Origin: Sphingopyxis sp. LC81
Lineage (GTDB): Bacteria; Pseudomonadota; Alphaproteobacteria; Sphingomonadales; Sphingomonadaceae
Reading direction: 5' to 3'
Assembly (NCBI RefSeq): GCF_000756375.1
Contig: NZ_JNFD01000035.1
Coordinates: forward strand, 223,501-287,500
Length of the DNA: 64,000 bases
Every line of letters begins with the position of its first letter. Position 1 is the first letter of the stretch. Of this stretch, positions 33,525-41,753 are shown in pieces. The position numbers and the translations under genes were made by a program. Under the pieces are notes generated by a model. It did no database searches and was not told where the DNA came from. It was given only the letters and a program-made list of their open reading frames with translations.

Positions 33525-34142
33525 ATGTCCACGCACCGCCTGTTCGTCGCGCTGCGCCCGCCGCGCCCGGTCCGCGACATATTGCTCGCGGCGATGCACG
33601 GCATCGCGGGCGCGCGCTGGCAAAATGACGAGCAGCTCCACCTGACCCTGCGCTTCATCGGCGAGGTCGATCGCCACAAGGCCGAGGACATCGCGGCGGC
33701 GCTTGGCACGCTCCATGCGCCGCGCGTTGCGGCGCGGATTGCGGGCGTCGGCCTGTTCGAACGGCAAGGCCGGCCCAACATGATCTGGGCCGGGGTCGAG
33801 CCGCACGATCCGCTTGTGGCGCTGCACCGCAAGGTCGACCAGCGCCTCGCGCGCGTCGGCATCGCGCCCGAGACGCGCGCGTTTGTTCCGCATGTCACGC
33901 TCGCGCGCCTGAACCGCAACTCAGGACCGGTCGCGCCCTTCCTTGCGCTGAACGGCGACCTTGCGAGCCCGGCGTTCGAATTCGGCCATGTCACGCTGTA
34001 TGAAAGCGAGCTCGGCCATGGCGGATCGCGCTATCACCCCGTGGCGCGTTATCCGCTGGAAGGCGAAAATTCGGCAACGAGCGCCGCCGCGACCGCATCG
34101 ACATCGTCCCAGGTCGCGGCAAAACCATCGTCTTCGCCATAA
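33525..34142 (+). CDS. thpR: RNA 2',3'-cyclic phosphodiesterase ThpR (LigT)
   Basis: A 205-residue 2H phosphoesterase. The two catalytic HxTx motifs are visible as HLTLRFIGE (about residues 39-47) and HVTLARLNR (about 124-132). The start RLFVALRPP fits the family, so ATG 33525 is preferred over 33513. After the normal end near YHPVARYPL the frame continues for about 25 Ser/Ala/Thr-rich residues. This tail is encoded opposite the 3' end of the phosphatase gene, a 94-base convergent overlap. The tail is probably the result of a lost stop codon. Confidence 0.88.
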   Translation: MSTHRLFVALRPPRPVRDILLAAMHGIAGARWQNDEQLHLTLRFIGEVDRHKAEDIAAALGTLHAPRVAARIAGVGLFERQGRPNMIWAGVEPHDPLVALHRKVDQRLARVGIAPETRAFVPHVTLARLNRNSGPVAPFLALNGDLASPAFEFGHVTLYESELGHGGSRYHPVARYPLEGENSATSAAATASTSSQVAAKPSSSP

Positions 34143-34558
34143 TAGGGATCGGTGACGCCCTCGCCGCCGCGACCGGGCAGCAGGTCGAGCATCAGCCGGA
34201 GGTCGGCGGTCGCGTCGGGCGGCCGGATCGCGCGGGCGTCGCGCAAATTGCTCGCATCGGCGGCAAGGATCAGGTCGAAATCATAGAAGTCGGCGCGGCG
34301 GAGCTGGCGGCCGCGCAGCGCCGAAATGTCGACGCCGCGGCGGCGCGCTTCGGCCTGCGCACGGGCATCGGGGGCGCGGCCGATGTGCCAGTCGCCGGTG
34401 CCCGCCGAATCGAGCGTCGCGTCGATGCCCGCGCGGGCAAAGGCGGCGCGCGCGGCGCCCTCGGCTAATGGCGAGCGGCAGATATTGCCGAGGCAGAGGA
34501 AGAGGATCGCGGGCCCCGCAATTTCTCTATCGTTGCGCATATCGACCATGTTCTCCAT
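34049..34558 (-). CDS. low-molecular-weight protein-tyrosine phosphatase
   Basis: A 169-residue cytoplasmic phosphatase of about the usual family size. The P-loop CLGNICRS (C22, R28) is intact, and the general-acid motif DPYYG lies near residue 135. It starts at ATG 34558 or the in-frame ATG 34540. It does not sit in a polysaccharide operon, so its substrate may be free phosphotyrosine proteins or small phosphorylated metabolites. It overlaps the convergent thpR gene. Confidence 0.92.
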   Translation of the reverse strand: MENMVDMRNDREIAGPAILFLCLGNICRSPLAEGAARAAFARAGIDATLDSAGTGDWHIGRAPDARAQAEARRRGVDISALRGRQLRRADFYDFDLILAADASNLRDARAIRPPDATADLRLMLDLLPGRGGEGVTDPYYGEDDGFAATWDDVDAVAAALVAEFSPSSG

Positions 34559-34647
34559 AAAGTTGAACCGACTTTCAACTTGCGCCTTCGTCCGGCTCTG
34601 CTAGCCATGAGCCACAACAGATAATGGGTCAGGGAGAGGGTTGCCAG

Positions 34648-36246
34648 ATGGCTGAGACCGCCAGCGAGAATGTCACGTCCGATGCGCCGGTTCCGGCCGA
34701 ACCGAAGGCCACCGGATATAGCTGGTACGTCCTGTCGGTGCTCGTCGTCGTCTATATCCTCAATTTCATCGACCGGCAGATCATCAGCATCCTCGCGGTC
34801 GACATCAAGGCCGACCTCGGCCTGACCGATGGCGACATGGGCTTCCTCGGCGGCGCGGCTTTCGCGGTTTTCTATGCGCTGTTCGGAATTCCGCTCGGGC
34901 GCCTCGCCGACAATTGGAACCGCGTGAAATTGCTGTCGATCGGGCTGACCCTGTGGTCGGCGATGACCGCGGCATCGGGCTTTGCCTACAACCAGCTCAG
35001 CCTGACGTTCGCGCGCATGGGCGTCGGCGTCGGCGAGGCGACCGCGAGCCCGACCGCCTATTCGCTGATCTCGGACTATTTCCCGAAGCGGCAGAAAGCG
35101 ACCGCGCTCGCGATCTATTCGTCGGGTCTCTACCTCGGCGGCGGCGTGTCGCTGTTCATCGGCGCGCTGATCGTCGAGGCATGGAACCGGAACTTCCCTG
35201 CGGGCGGGCCGATGGGGCTGGTCGGCTGGCAAGCGGCCTTCCTCGCGGTCGGCATCCCCGGCCTGCTCCTCGCGCTCTGGGTCGCCAGCCTGCGCGAACC
35301 GGTGCGCGGCGCGATGGACGGCGTCGCGAGCCCCGGTTGCCCGAGCCCCTTTCGCGAGTTCGGCAAGGACCTGTCGATGATCGTGCCGCCGCTGACGCTG
35401 TGGGGCGCCGCAAAACGTGGTCCCGCGGCGCTGGCGATCAACGTCGGTTTTGCCGCCGCGATCGCGGCCTTTGCCTGGTGGATGATCCGCCTGACGGGCA
35501 ATTTCCCGCAATGGACGGCGGTCGCGCTCGGCTATTATGCGGTCTTTTCGTGGGCGAGCGCGCTGCGCGCACATGATCCCGCGACCTTCCGGCTGATCTG
35601 GGGGACCCCGGCGTTCATCTGCACGACGCTTGGCTATGGCCTCGTCAGCCTCGCCGCCTATGCGCTCGCCTTCTGGTCGGCGCCCTATGCCGAAATCGTG
35701 CTGGGCCTGCCCAAGCAGGAACTCGCCTTCATCCTCGGCGCGAACGGCGCGGTCGCGGGTTTCGTCGGCGTGATTCTGGGCGGCCGCCTCGCCGATCATC
35801 TGCGGTCGAAAAATCCGGCGGGCCGCGTCCTGATGATCATCTTCGGCGTCGTCGCCCCGATCATCCCGATCTGGGTCGGCTATACGACCGAGAATTCGAC
35901 GCTCTTCTATATCATGAACTTCCTCGCCGGCATGCTCGGTGCCGCCGCACTCGGCGCCGCTGCCGCCACGACGCAGGACCTGGTGCTGCCGCGGATGCGC
36001 GGCACCGCGACCGCGGCCTTCTTCCTCGGCACGACGCTCGTCGGCCTGTCGTTCGGCCCCTATATGGTCGGGCAGATTTCGGATCTGGCGGGGACGATCG
36101 TCGACGGCAAGCCCGTCGGCGACCTGCGCACCGGCATATTGTCGCTGATCGGGGTCGCGCCGATCGCGCTCGGCCTGTTGCTCTATGCCTATCGCGCGGT
36201 GCCAGCGGCCGAAGCGACGATCGCCGAACGCGCGGCGGGCGCCTGA
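34648..36246 (+). CDS. MFS transporter, spinster-like
   Basis: A 532-residue 12-helix transporter. It has NFIDRQIISILAVDIKADLGLTD in helix 1, GIPLGRLADNWNRVKLLSIG (motif A) and RMGVGVGEATASPTAYSLISDYFPKRQKATALAIY, the pattern of the spinster-related MFS branch frequent in sphingomonads. The substrate is unknown. An insertion of about 100 residues lies between helices 6 and 8. I chose ATG 34648 because AGGGAGAGGG precedes it; ATG 34624 is in frame. It is divergent from the tyrosine phosphatase gene. Confidence 0.87.
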   Translation: MAETASENVTSDAPVPAEPKATGYSWYVLSVLVVVYILNFIDRQIISILAVDIKADLGLTDGDMGFLGGAAFAVFYALFGIPLGRLADNWNRVKLLSIGLTLWSAMTAASGFAYNQLSLTFARMGVGVGEATASPTAYSLISDYFPKRQKATALAIYSSGLYLGGGVSLFIGALIVEAWNRNFPAGGPMGLVGWQAAFLAVGIPGLLLALWVASLREPVRGAMDGVASPGCPSPFREFGKDLSMIVPPLTLWGAAKRGPAALAINVGFAAAIAAFAWWMIRLTGNFPQWTAVALGYYAVFSWASALRAHDPATFRLIWGTPAFICTTLGYGLVSLAAYALAFWSAPYAEIVLGLPKQELAFILGANGAVAGFVGVILGGRLADHLRSKNPAGRVLMIIFGVVAPIIPIWVGYTTENSTLFYIMNFLAGMLGAAALGAAAATTQDLVLPRMRGTATAAFFLGTTLVGLSFGPYMVGQISDLAGTIVDGKPVGDLRTGILSLIGVAPIALGLLLYAYRAVPAAEATIAERAAGA

Positions 36247-36294
36247 CCTTTCGGTCGAGACGCCCGCAAAAGTTAGTCAGCCAAGGCTTGAAAT

Positions 36295-36330
36295 CCGCCT
36301 CCGTCAGTCCCCAGGGGACCGACGGGGCGG
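36295..36330. terminator. hairpin between convergent MFS and sodC genes
   Basis: CCGCCTCCGTCAGTCCCC (36295-36312) pairs with GGGGACCGACGGGGCGG with a few wobbles and one mismatch around a two-base centre. It lacks a good T-run on either strand, so it is only a probable transcription end. Confidence 0.45.
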
Positions 36331-36337
36331 AAGCCGC

Positions 36338-36910
36338 TTACCTCGCCGCTTCTTTGACGATCACGCCGCACGCGACGCGCCCACCGCTGTTGCCGCTGGG
36401 ATCGGTCTTGTAATCGTCGGGTCCGGCGTGGATCACGAACGCGGCGCCGTCAGCGTCGAGCAGCGCGCCATCGCCTTCGAAACGCGAGCCGACGAGGCGC
36501 AGCGTCGCGCGGCCGATCTGGTCGGGCTCGATGACGAGGTTGGGCAGGTCGCCATGGTGCGCGCCCATCGGATTGTCGCGGCCGTGCTGGACGCCGGTCG
36601 GGTTCCAGTGCGGACCCGCGCTCGCGAAATCGGGCGCATTGCACTGGCCGACGGCATGGACGTGCATGCCGTAAGTGCCCGGCGCAAAGCCGCGCGCGAC
36701 GAGTTCGATGCGCAGACCCGTCGTGTCGCGATAGATGTCCGCACGGCCGCGGTCGGCGCCCTTATTGTCGTAAAGCTGAGCATAGGCGTCGGCGGGAGGC
36801 AGCGTCGTCGTCGACTTCTTGCCCATCCCGGCGCAGCCCGCGAGCGCCAGCGCCCCGATGACAACGGCTCCCTGGATCATGATCTGTTTACGGTGCGAAC
36901 CCATCGTCAT
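36338..36910 (-). CDS. sodC: lipoprotein Cu-Zn superoxide dismutase
   Basis: A 190-residue envelope superoxide dismutase. ATG 36910 follows GGGAGCAGCAAG and opens a signal peptide ending in the lipobox LAGC, with the lipidated Cys at 26, so the enzyme should be membrane-anchored. SOD residues are visible: the copper ligands in GMHVHAVGQC, the bridging His in GPHWNP, the zinc-site segment with GAHHGDLPNL, FVIHAGPDD for the last copper His, and the disulphide partner in ACGVIV. It detoxifies superoxide arising outside the cytoplasm. Confidence 0.93.
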   Translation of the reverse strand: MTMGSHRKQIMIQGAVVIGALALAGCAGMGKKSTTTLPPADAYAQLYDNKGADRGRADIYRDTTGLRIELVARGFAPGTYGMHVHAVGQCNAPDFASAGPHWNPTGVQHGRDNPMGAHHGDLPNLVIEPDQIGRATLRLVGSRFEGDGALLDADGAAFVIHAGPDDYKTDPSGNSGGRVACGVIVKEAAR

Positions 36911-37046
36911 CTTGCTGCTCCCTTTGATCCGGATCGGAATCAGAACGTCGTCTCGGCGCGTTTCGATCCCGCTGCGCCGTTGATGCCCGCAATTGCCGCG
37001 AGTTCCAAGGGGATAAGTCTGCTTTGGAGTGGTGCGGGTCCTGAGT

Positions 37047-37598
37047 TCAGGTCCTGCGAAGCAGAGGCCAGGTGGTGAACCAGCCTTTGGTCTGCGACCG
37101 ATCTTCAAAGATAGCGCGCTTTTCGCCCGAGAAGTGAGGAGAAGGGCGCAGTACCAGATTCATCAAATCGTCCAAACCCAATGGGGCTGCTATTTCAAAG
37201 CCCTCCAGTCCCTGCCGCCGGGCTGCAATCGCCGTCGCGGTTTCCGGCCAGTAGCGCATCGCGTCGACCGAGGAGGAATAGGGTGTGTCGCCATTGCGAA
37301 TGTGCATCCGCGCCTGATTCTTCACCGACCAGGCGAAGCTCGGCTCCGCAAGTCGCAGCATGGCTTCGAATTTCCTGTCCTCGGCCGGCTCCGTTCGAGC
37401 TCGATCATACCATATCACGTCGATGTCGCCGGTCAGCGGCGATGCCGACCTTTCGTGCAGATGATCCCAAACGGCATTTCTGACGAAACCCGCGCCGATC
37501 CAGCAGTCGGGTAAATCGAGAATCCGCACAACGTCCAGAAGGTGCCAACGAAGCGGGTCGGCGCGCAGGATGGAACCGATGCGGGAAGCGGCACTCAT
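37047..37598 (-). CDS. DUF925-type nucleotidyltransferase-fold protein
   Basis: A 183-residue protein of the small NTP_transf_6 (DUF925) family. Recognisable parts are WIGAGFVRNAVWDHLH, the metal-binding GDIDVIWYD (two Asp of the nucleotidyltransferase motif), SVKNQARMHIRNGD and FEIAAPLGLDDLMNLVLRP. The reaction is not known for this family, as far as I know. It stands alone between sodC and the TonB operon. Confidence 0.82.
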   Translation of the reverse strand: MSAASRIGSILRADPLRWHLLDVVRILDLPDCWIGAGFVRNAVWDHLHERSASPLTGDIDVIWYDRARTEPAEDRKFEAMLRLAEPSFAWSVKNQARMHIRNGDTPYSSSVDAMRYWPETATAIAARRQGLEGFEIAAPLGLDDLMNLVLRPSPHFSGEKRAIFEDRSQTKGWFTTWPLLRRT

Positions 37599-37676
37599 AA
37601 TCGGATGGATAAAGGCGTCATGGGCAGGAGGAAATGTCCGCGCGGATCAGCTGTGCCCCAAAATTACAAAAAAAAA

Positions 37677-37700
37677 GGGCCGCGAATTGCTTCGCGGCCC
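37677..37700 (-). terminator. terminator of the tonB-exbBDD operon
   Basis: On the minus strand GGGCCGCGAA-GCAA-TTCGCGGCCC forms a perfect 10-base-pair stem followed by a run of about ten T residues. It is the strongest terminator in the window, about 30 bases after the last exbD stop. Confidence 0.93.
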
Positions 37701-37731
37701 CATATTTTTGCCTGACGGCCCTGATCGAAGA

Positions 37732-38157
37732 TCAGAAGACGCGGGCGTATTGCTCGTTGCCGACGAAGCCCAGCTTGCCGACGCCGCTGCGCTTGATCAC
37801 CGCCATGACATTGTCGACGACGATATAGCGTGCATAGGGGTCGGGCTGGACCTGCAACTCGGGTTCGACCGGCAGTGCCTTGGTCTGTTCCAGATAATTC
37901 GCCAGCTGAGCGAGGTCGACCGGCGAACCGTTCCAGGTGATCGTTCCCGCAGGATCGATCATCACCTTGTTCTTTTCGGGGTCGACATTGCTCTGGCTGT
38001 CGGTCGGGACCGGCAGGTCGATCTTCACCGCGTGGGTCTGGACCGGGATGGTGATGATGAACATGATGAGGAGCACGAGCATGACGTCGATCAACGGCGT
38101 CGTGTTCATGTCCATCATCGGTTCATTTTCGTCCCGATCTCCAACTGCCATGGACAT
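37732..38157 (-). CDS. exbD: ExbD/TolR-family protein (second copy)
   Basis: A 141-residue inner-membrane protein with a short cytoplasmic start, one membrane helix containing the proton-path Asp (MNTTPLIDVMLVLLIMFI) and a periplasmic domain. Together with ExbB it energises TonB. It follows a first exbD by 35 bases and is last before a strong terminator. The two ExbD proteins are clearly different in their periplasmic parts, so they may form a heterodimer or serve different partners. Confidence 0.92.
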   Translation of the reverse strand: MSMAVGDRDENEPMMDMNTTPLIDVMLVLLIMFIITIPVQTHAVKIDLPVPTDSQSNVDPEKNKVMIDPAGTITWNGSPVDLAQLANYLEQTKALPVEPELQVQPDPYARYIVVDNVMAVIKRSGVGKLGFVGNEQYARVF

Positions 38158-38192
38158 GCGATTATTCCTTCGTTCCTAAACGGAGCGCGCCC

Positions 38193-38714
38193 TTACAGGC
38201 GGCCCACCGTACCCGAACCAGGAGCCGGTTCCGAAATGAACCCGATCTTCTGGAAGCCGGCATATTGCATCGTGTAGATCACGCCACCGATGCACTGGTA
38301 CGGCGTGTTGACGTCGCCGCGGATGTGCACTTCGGGGAAATTTTCCTCGGTGATATTCTGCGGACCGCCGATATCTTCGAGCAGCTGCTCGAGCTTCTTT
38401 TGTCCACGTTCCAGCAACTGCTTGGAATCCACCGGGGTCTGGCCCCAATATACTTCACACGCCGTGCTCTCGGGGTTGGGCTCGCCATCGCCGTCGGTAT
38501 CAGCCGAACGGATCGAAAGCAGCACATTCTCAGGCTTCGTCGTCGTCACCTCAAACGCCACGTCGGGCAGTTTCAGGTTCACCGTCTCCAACACCACGGG
38601 AACCGTGATGAGGAAGATGATGAGCAACACAAGCATGATGTCCACGAGCGGAGTCGTGTTGATTTCGGACATCGGGGCGTCTTCGCCACCCTTGTCGCCT
38701 ACACTCATCGCCAT
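38193..38714 (-). CDS. exbD: ExbD/TolR-family protein (first copy)
   Basis: A 173-residue ExbD with the same membrane motif, EINTTPLVDIMLVLLIIFLITV, and a longer periplasmic domain. The insert at about residues 70-105 includes an acidic DTDGDGEPNPES stretch that looks like a calcium-loop motif. Two Cys residues (CEVYW and YQCIGG) could form a disulphide. It is separated from exbB by 128 bases containing a strong hairpin. Confidence 0.92.
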   Translation of the reverse strand: MAMSVGDKGGEDAPMSEINTTPLVDIMLVLLIIFLITVPVVLETVNLKLPDVAFEVTTTKPENVLLSIRSADTDGDGEPNPESTACEVYWGQTPVDSKQLLERGQKKLEQLLEDIGGPQNITEENFPEVHIRGDVNTPYQCIGGVIYTMQYAGFQKIGFISEPAPGSGTVGRL

Positions 38715-38792
38715 AGGATTAGCATCCTGTCACAAAATTTCTGTCACGGACATCGGGACGGCGTGCCTTGAGCCCGCCTTCCCTGTCCAAAC

Positions 38793-38832
38793 GGACCCCG
38801 CCTTTCGCCACGCGGCGACAAGGCGGGGGTCC
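38793..38832 (-). terminator. intra-operon hairpin between exbB and exbD
   Basis: GGACCCCGCCTT (38793-38804) pairs with AAGGCGGGGGTCC (38820-38832) with one bulged G. On the minus strand GTTTGG follows, a weak T-run. It could act as a partial terminator or an RNA-processing stabiliser that lowers exbD relative to exbB. Confidence 0.5.
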
Positions 38833-38842
38833 AGGAGACCGA

Positions 38843-39655
38843 TCAGGCCTTCTTCGGTGCCGCGGCCGGAGCAGCAGCCTTCGCCGGGGTCAGCGAAGCC
38901 GGCTTCACCTGGCCGTTCGACATGATCGAACCGAGAACGTCGTTCGAGAAGGTCGACAGACGGCGGGCGATCGCCTTGTTGCGGCTCTGGAGCCAGTTGA
39001 ACGCGAGCACGGCGGGAACCGCCACGATCAGACCGATGGCGGTCATGATCAGAGCTTCACCGACCGGACCGGCGACGGTGTCGATCGAAGCCTGGCCCGA
39101 CGCACCGATCTTCACGAGGGCGCGAAGAATACCGATAACCGTACCGAACAGACCGACGAACGGAGCGGTCGAACCGACGGTCGCGAGGAACGCGAGGCCC
39201 GAGTTCAGCTTCGAGTTGATGTGGTTCTGCGAACGCTCGAGCGTGCCGTGCATCCAGTCATGGGCTTCAACGGGGTTGGCGAGCTTGTTATGCTCTTCGT
39301 TGGCGCGCAGACCGTCTTCGACGACCTGGCGATACGCGCTGTTCTTTTCGAGCTTCGAAGCGCCGTCGGCGAGCGTCGGGGCGCGCCAGAAGTTGGCGTC
39401 GACGGCCTTGCCCTGGTTCATCACCTTATTCTGTTCGAACAGCTTGGTGAACAGGATGTAGAGCGTGCCGACGAACATGATCAGCAGGACGAGGAAGGTG
39501 ACCTGCGAGACGATGCCGCCTTCGCACAGTGCAGGAACGAGACCATAGGGGCTCGCGCCTTCTTCCTTCACGCACATCGCGGCGGGCATCAGGCTGAGCC
39601 CCGCGTCGTGGGCCGGTGCTGCCGCAGCGGCGGCATTTGCGATCAGATTAAACAT
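38843..39655 (-). CDS. exbB: ExbB/TolQ/MotA-family proton channel
   Basis: A 270-residue membrane protein with three helices: about 52-75 (QVTFLVLLIMFVGTLYILF), 165-187 (GLAFLATVGSTAPFVGLFGTVIGIL) and 205-228 (GEALIMTAIGLIVAVPAVLAF). The long cytoplasmic loop and the VGSTAPFVGLFGTVIG motif are diagnostic. It harvests the proton gradient for TonB. The C-terminus is a soluble Ala/Pro/Lys-rich tail. It follows tonB in the operon. Tol versus Ton function is decided by the neighbouring tonB gene. Confidence 0.94.
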   Translation of the reverse strand: MFNLIANAAAAAAPAHDAGLSLMPAAMCVKEEGASPYGLVPALCEGGIVSQVTFLVLLIMFVGTLYILFTKLFEQNKVMNQGKAVDANFWRAPTLADGASKLEKNSAYRQVVEDGLRANEEHNKLANPVEAHDWMHGTLERSQNHINSKLNSGLAFLATVGSTAPFVGLFGTVIGILRALVKIGASGQASIDTVAGPVGEALIMTAIGLIVAVPAVLAFNWLQSRNKAIARRLSTFSNDVLGSIMSNGQVKPASLTPAKAAAPAAAPKKA

Positions 39656-39713
39656 ACTGGAAAATCCCTCTCAAAATATTCGATAAGTTCGAAACACAGA
39701 TCCGGTCGCGCGA

Positions 39714-40370
39714 TCAGCGCGGAATCTGCCAACGGATACGATTGCTGTAGCTGCCGCCCGTGGGGTTACCCGCGCGATCCTTGCCCGGATTGAACCGGCC
39801 ACGGCGCTGGATAAGCTTGCACGTTTCGGCATCGAGATCGGCATGGCCGCTCGACGAGGTCACATCGCACGAGGTGATGCGGCCATCGACGCCATAGGTG
39901 ACGCGGAACCCGGTCGTGCCTTCGCGCTCTTCGCGCATCGCACGGGCCGGATAGTCGTCGTTCGTCGCCCAGCGGCCCGGGTTGCCCTTTGGCGTACCGG
40001 CGGCGCTGAGATCAGGCGTCGGCGGCGGCGCCGGCGGTGCCGGCGGCGTATAGACGGGCGGGGGCGGCGTCGGCGGCGCCTTCGGCACCGACTGGACCGT
40101 GTTGGTCGTCACCGGCGGCGGAATGGGCGACGGCGGCGTCACAACCGGCGGCGGCGGCGGCAATTTATTGTCCGGCGGCGGCGGCGGCGGGGGTTCCTCC
40201 GGCGGCGGCGGCTCTTCTACGTCCACCACATCCAATTTTTCGGCGAGTTTCTTGACGATACTGATATTCAAGCCGTTGACCAGGCCGTAGCCCAGAACCG
40301 CTGTAAGCAGACCAACCAAGACAATCGCCACTACCCTGTTTTTAGGGTCGACATTATCACCATAAGCCAT
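39714..40370 (-). CDS. tonB: energy transducer TonB
   Basis: A 218-residue TonB. An N-terminal membrane anchor (about 13-33) has the conserved Ser/His region replaced by VVAIVLVGLLTAVLGYGL. A long proline-rich spacer (about 50-125, runs of PPPP) spans the periplasm. The C-terminal domain (about 130-218) has DYPARAMREEREGTTGFRVTYGVDGR and WQIPR at its end. It transfers energy to TonB-dependent receptors such as the two encoded at 53.8-60.4 kb. It is first in tonB-exbB-exbD-exbD. The 270 bases upstream show no gene and presumably hold its promoter. Confidence 0.93.
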   Translation of the reverse strand: MAYGDNVDPKNRVVAIVLVGLLTAVLGYGLVNGLNISIVKKLAEKLDVVDVEEPPPPEEPPPPPPPDNKLPPPPPVVTPPSPIPPPVTTNTVQSVPKAPPTPPPPVYTPPAPPAPPPTPDLSAAGTPKGNPGRWATNDDYPARAMREEREGTTGFRVTYGVDGRITSCDVTSSSGHADLDAETCKLIQRRGRFNPGKDRAGNPTGGSYSNRIRWQIPR

Positions 40371-40640
40371 TCAGGGACGACGCTCCTTGCTAGATCATCC
40401 TGACACCAATTCCCTGCCGACGGGTTCGGTTGCCAAATGCCCGGATGATTTCCGATGCGTTGTGCGAGACCCGACGGCGCTACGTTCGGCTTATTATGTT
40501 TTTGCCGGACGCTTCGCGGCCCGTCCTATCGCGGTGGCGGCACATTCGCAAACCCTTTATCAGCGGTTAATGTGCCTTGTCCCATGATGGGGATTTCAGC
40601 GCCGATACCGGTGTCATAAACGACGGAAAGTGGAACGATC

Positions 40641-41522
40641 ATGCGCCTCCCCCACCCGGCCGCTATCGCCGGCATTCTCGCCTTAACTCTTGGAATCCCC
40701 AGCGTTTCCGCGATGCAGGCGGCCCCGGCGGCGGCGGCGGCCAGTCCGTACAGCTATGCCGACATCGCCGATCTGGCGAGCGCGGCGCCGATCGCGCTGC
40801 ACGCGCGTATATATAAGGCCACACCGCTCAAACCCGCCCAGGCACCCGGAGTCGCGGCGGGCCATACCCGATTCTATGTCGAGTCCGAGGTTGTCAGCCT
40901 GATTCGCGGCGCGGGGCCGCTCGCGGCGCGAATCTCCTACCTCGTCGACCTGCCGCAGGACGCGAAGGGAAAGCCGGCGAAGCTGAAGAAGAAACAGCCC
41001 GTCCTGCTCTTTGCCCGGCCCGTCGCCGGGGCGACGGCGGGAAGCAGCAACACCGGCAGCGTCCAGCTGATCGCGCCCGATGCGCAGCTGCCCTGGGATC
41101 CGGCGACCGAGGCGCAATTGCGCGCGGTGCTGACCGAACTCGTCAAGCCGGGCGCGCCGCCCGCGATCACCGGCGTCGCGAACGGCTTCCATGTTCCGGG
41201 CACCCTGCCCGGCGAAGGCGAGACGCAGCTGTTCCTCAACACCCGGACGGGGGAGCCCGTGTCGCTGACGATCCTGACCGCCGCCGACGGGTCGCGGCGC
41301 TGGGCGGCGGCGTTCGGCGAGATCGTCGACGCGTCGGCGGCGGTGCCCGCGCGCAATACGCTCGCCTGGTATCGGCTCGCCTGCGGATTGCCGCGCCAGC
41401 TGCCGCTGAGCAAGCTCGCCGGAACCGCCCCCGAGGATCGGCGCAAGGCGGCGTCGGATTATAGTGTCGTCCTCGGCGCGCTCGGCGAATGCACGCGCAC
41501 GCGCAAGGCGCCGGTGAGTTGA
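40641..41522 (+). CDS. exported protein of unknown function
   Basis: A 293-residue protein with a signal peptide (hydrophobic 8-22, cleavage near VSA-MQ or AAA-AS). The mature part is soluble, Ala-rich and without known motifs. Features such as FYVESEVVSLIRGAGPLAARISYLVDLP and the C-terminal Cys pair (LACGLP and GECTRT) suggest a conserved sphingomonad periplasmic protein, but I do not recognise a function. It is divergent from tonB and followed by a large palindrome. Confidence 0.75.
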   Translation: MRLPHPAAIAGILALTLGIPSVSAMQAAPAAAAASPYSYADIADLASAAPIALHARIYKATPLKPAQAPGVAAGHTRFYVESEVVSLIRGAGPLAARISYLVDLPQDAKGKPAKLKKKQPVLLFARPVAGATAGSSNTGSVQLIAPDAQLPWDPATEAQLRAVLTELVKPGAPPAITGVANGFHVPGTLPGEGETQLFLNTRTGEPVSLTILTAADGSRRWAAAFGEIVDASAAVPARNTLAWYRLACGLPRQLPLSKLAGTAPEDRRKAASDYSVVLGALGECTRTRKAPVS

Positions 41523-41544
41523 TCTTCTTCGCCTGACGGCGAGG

Positions 41545-41627
41545 GCGGCACCGGCCCGCTCCCCCTCCCGGCCTCCCCGACGATAGTAGCTTATGGGAGG
41601 CCGGGAGGGGGAGCGGGCCGGTGCCGC
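41545..41627. repeat. perfect 33-base inverted repeat
   Basis: The arms 41545-41577 and 41595-41627 are exact reverse complements, separated by the 17-base loop CGACGATAGTAGCTTAT. The DNA would form a very stable hairpin or cruciform. No T-run follows (GCTTTCC), but the stem alone could stop polymerase. Exact identity of the long arms suggests recent origin or active maintenance. Confidence 0.85.
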
Positions 41628-41753
41628 TTTCCATAACCGGATAAAGCTCAGCTTCGGCGCGCCCTAGGCGCGCCGGGCTTGTTTCCATGGCAAAAGCCGA
41701 TAGGGCGCTCGCAACGGCGGGGCGCGGCTCCGCGTCTAATCGGAGTCCTTTGC

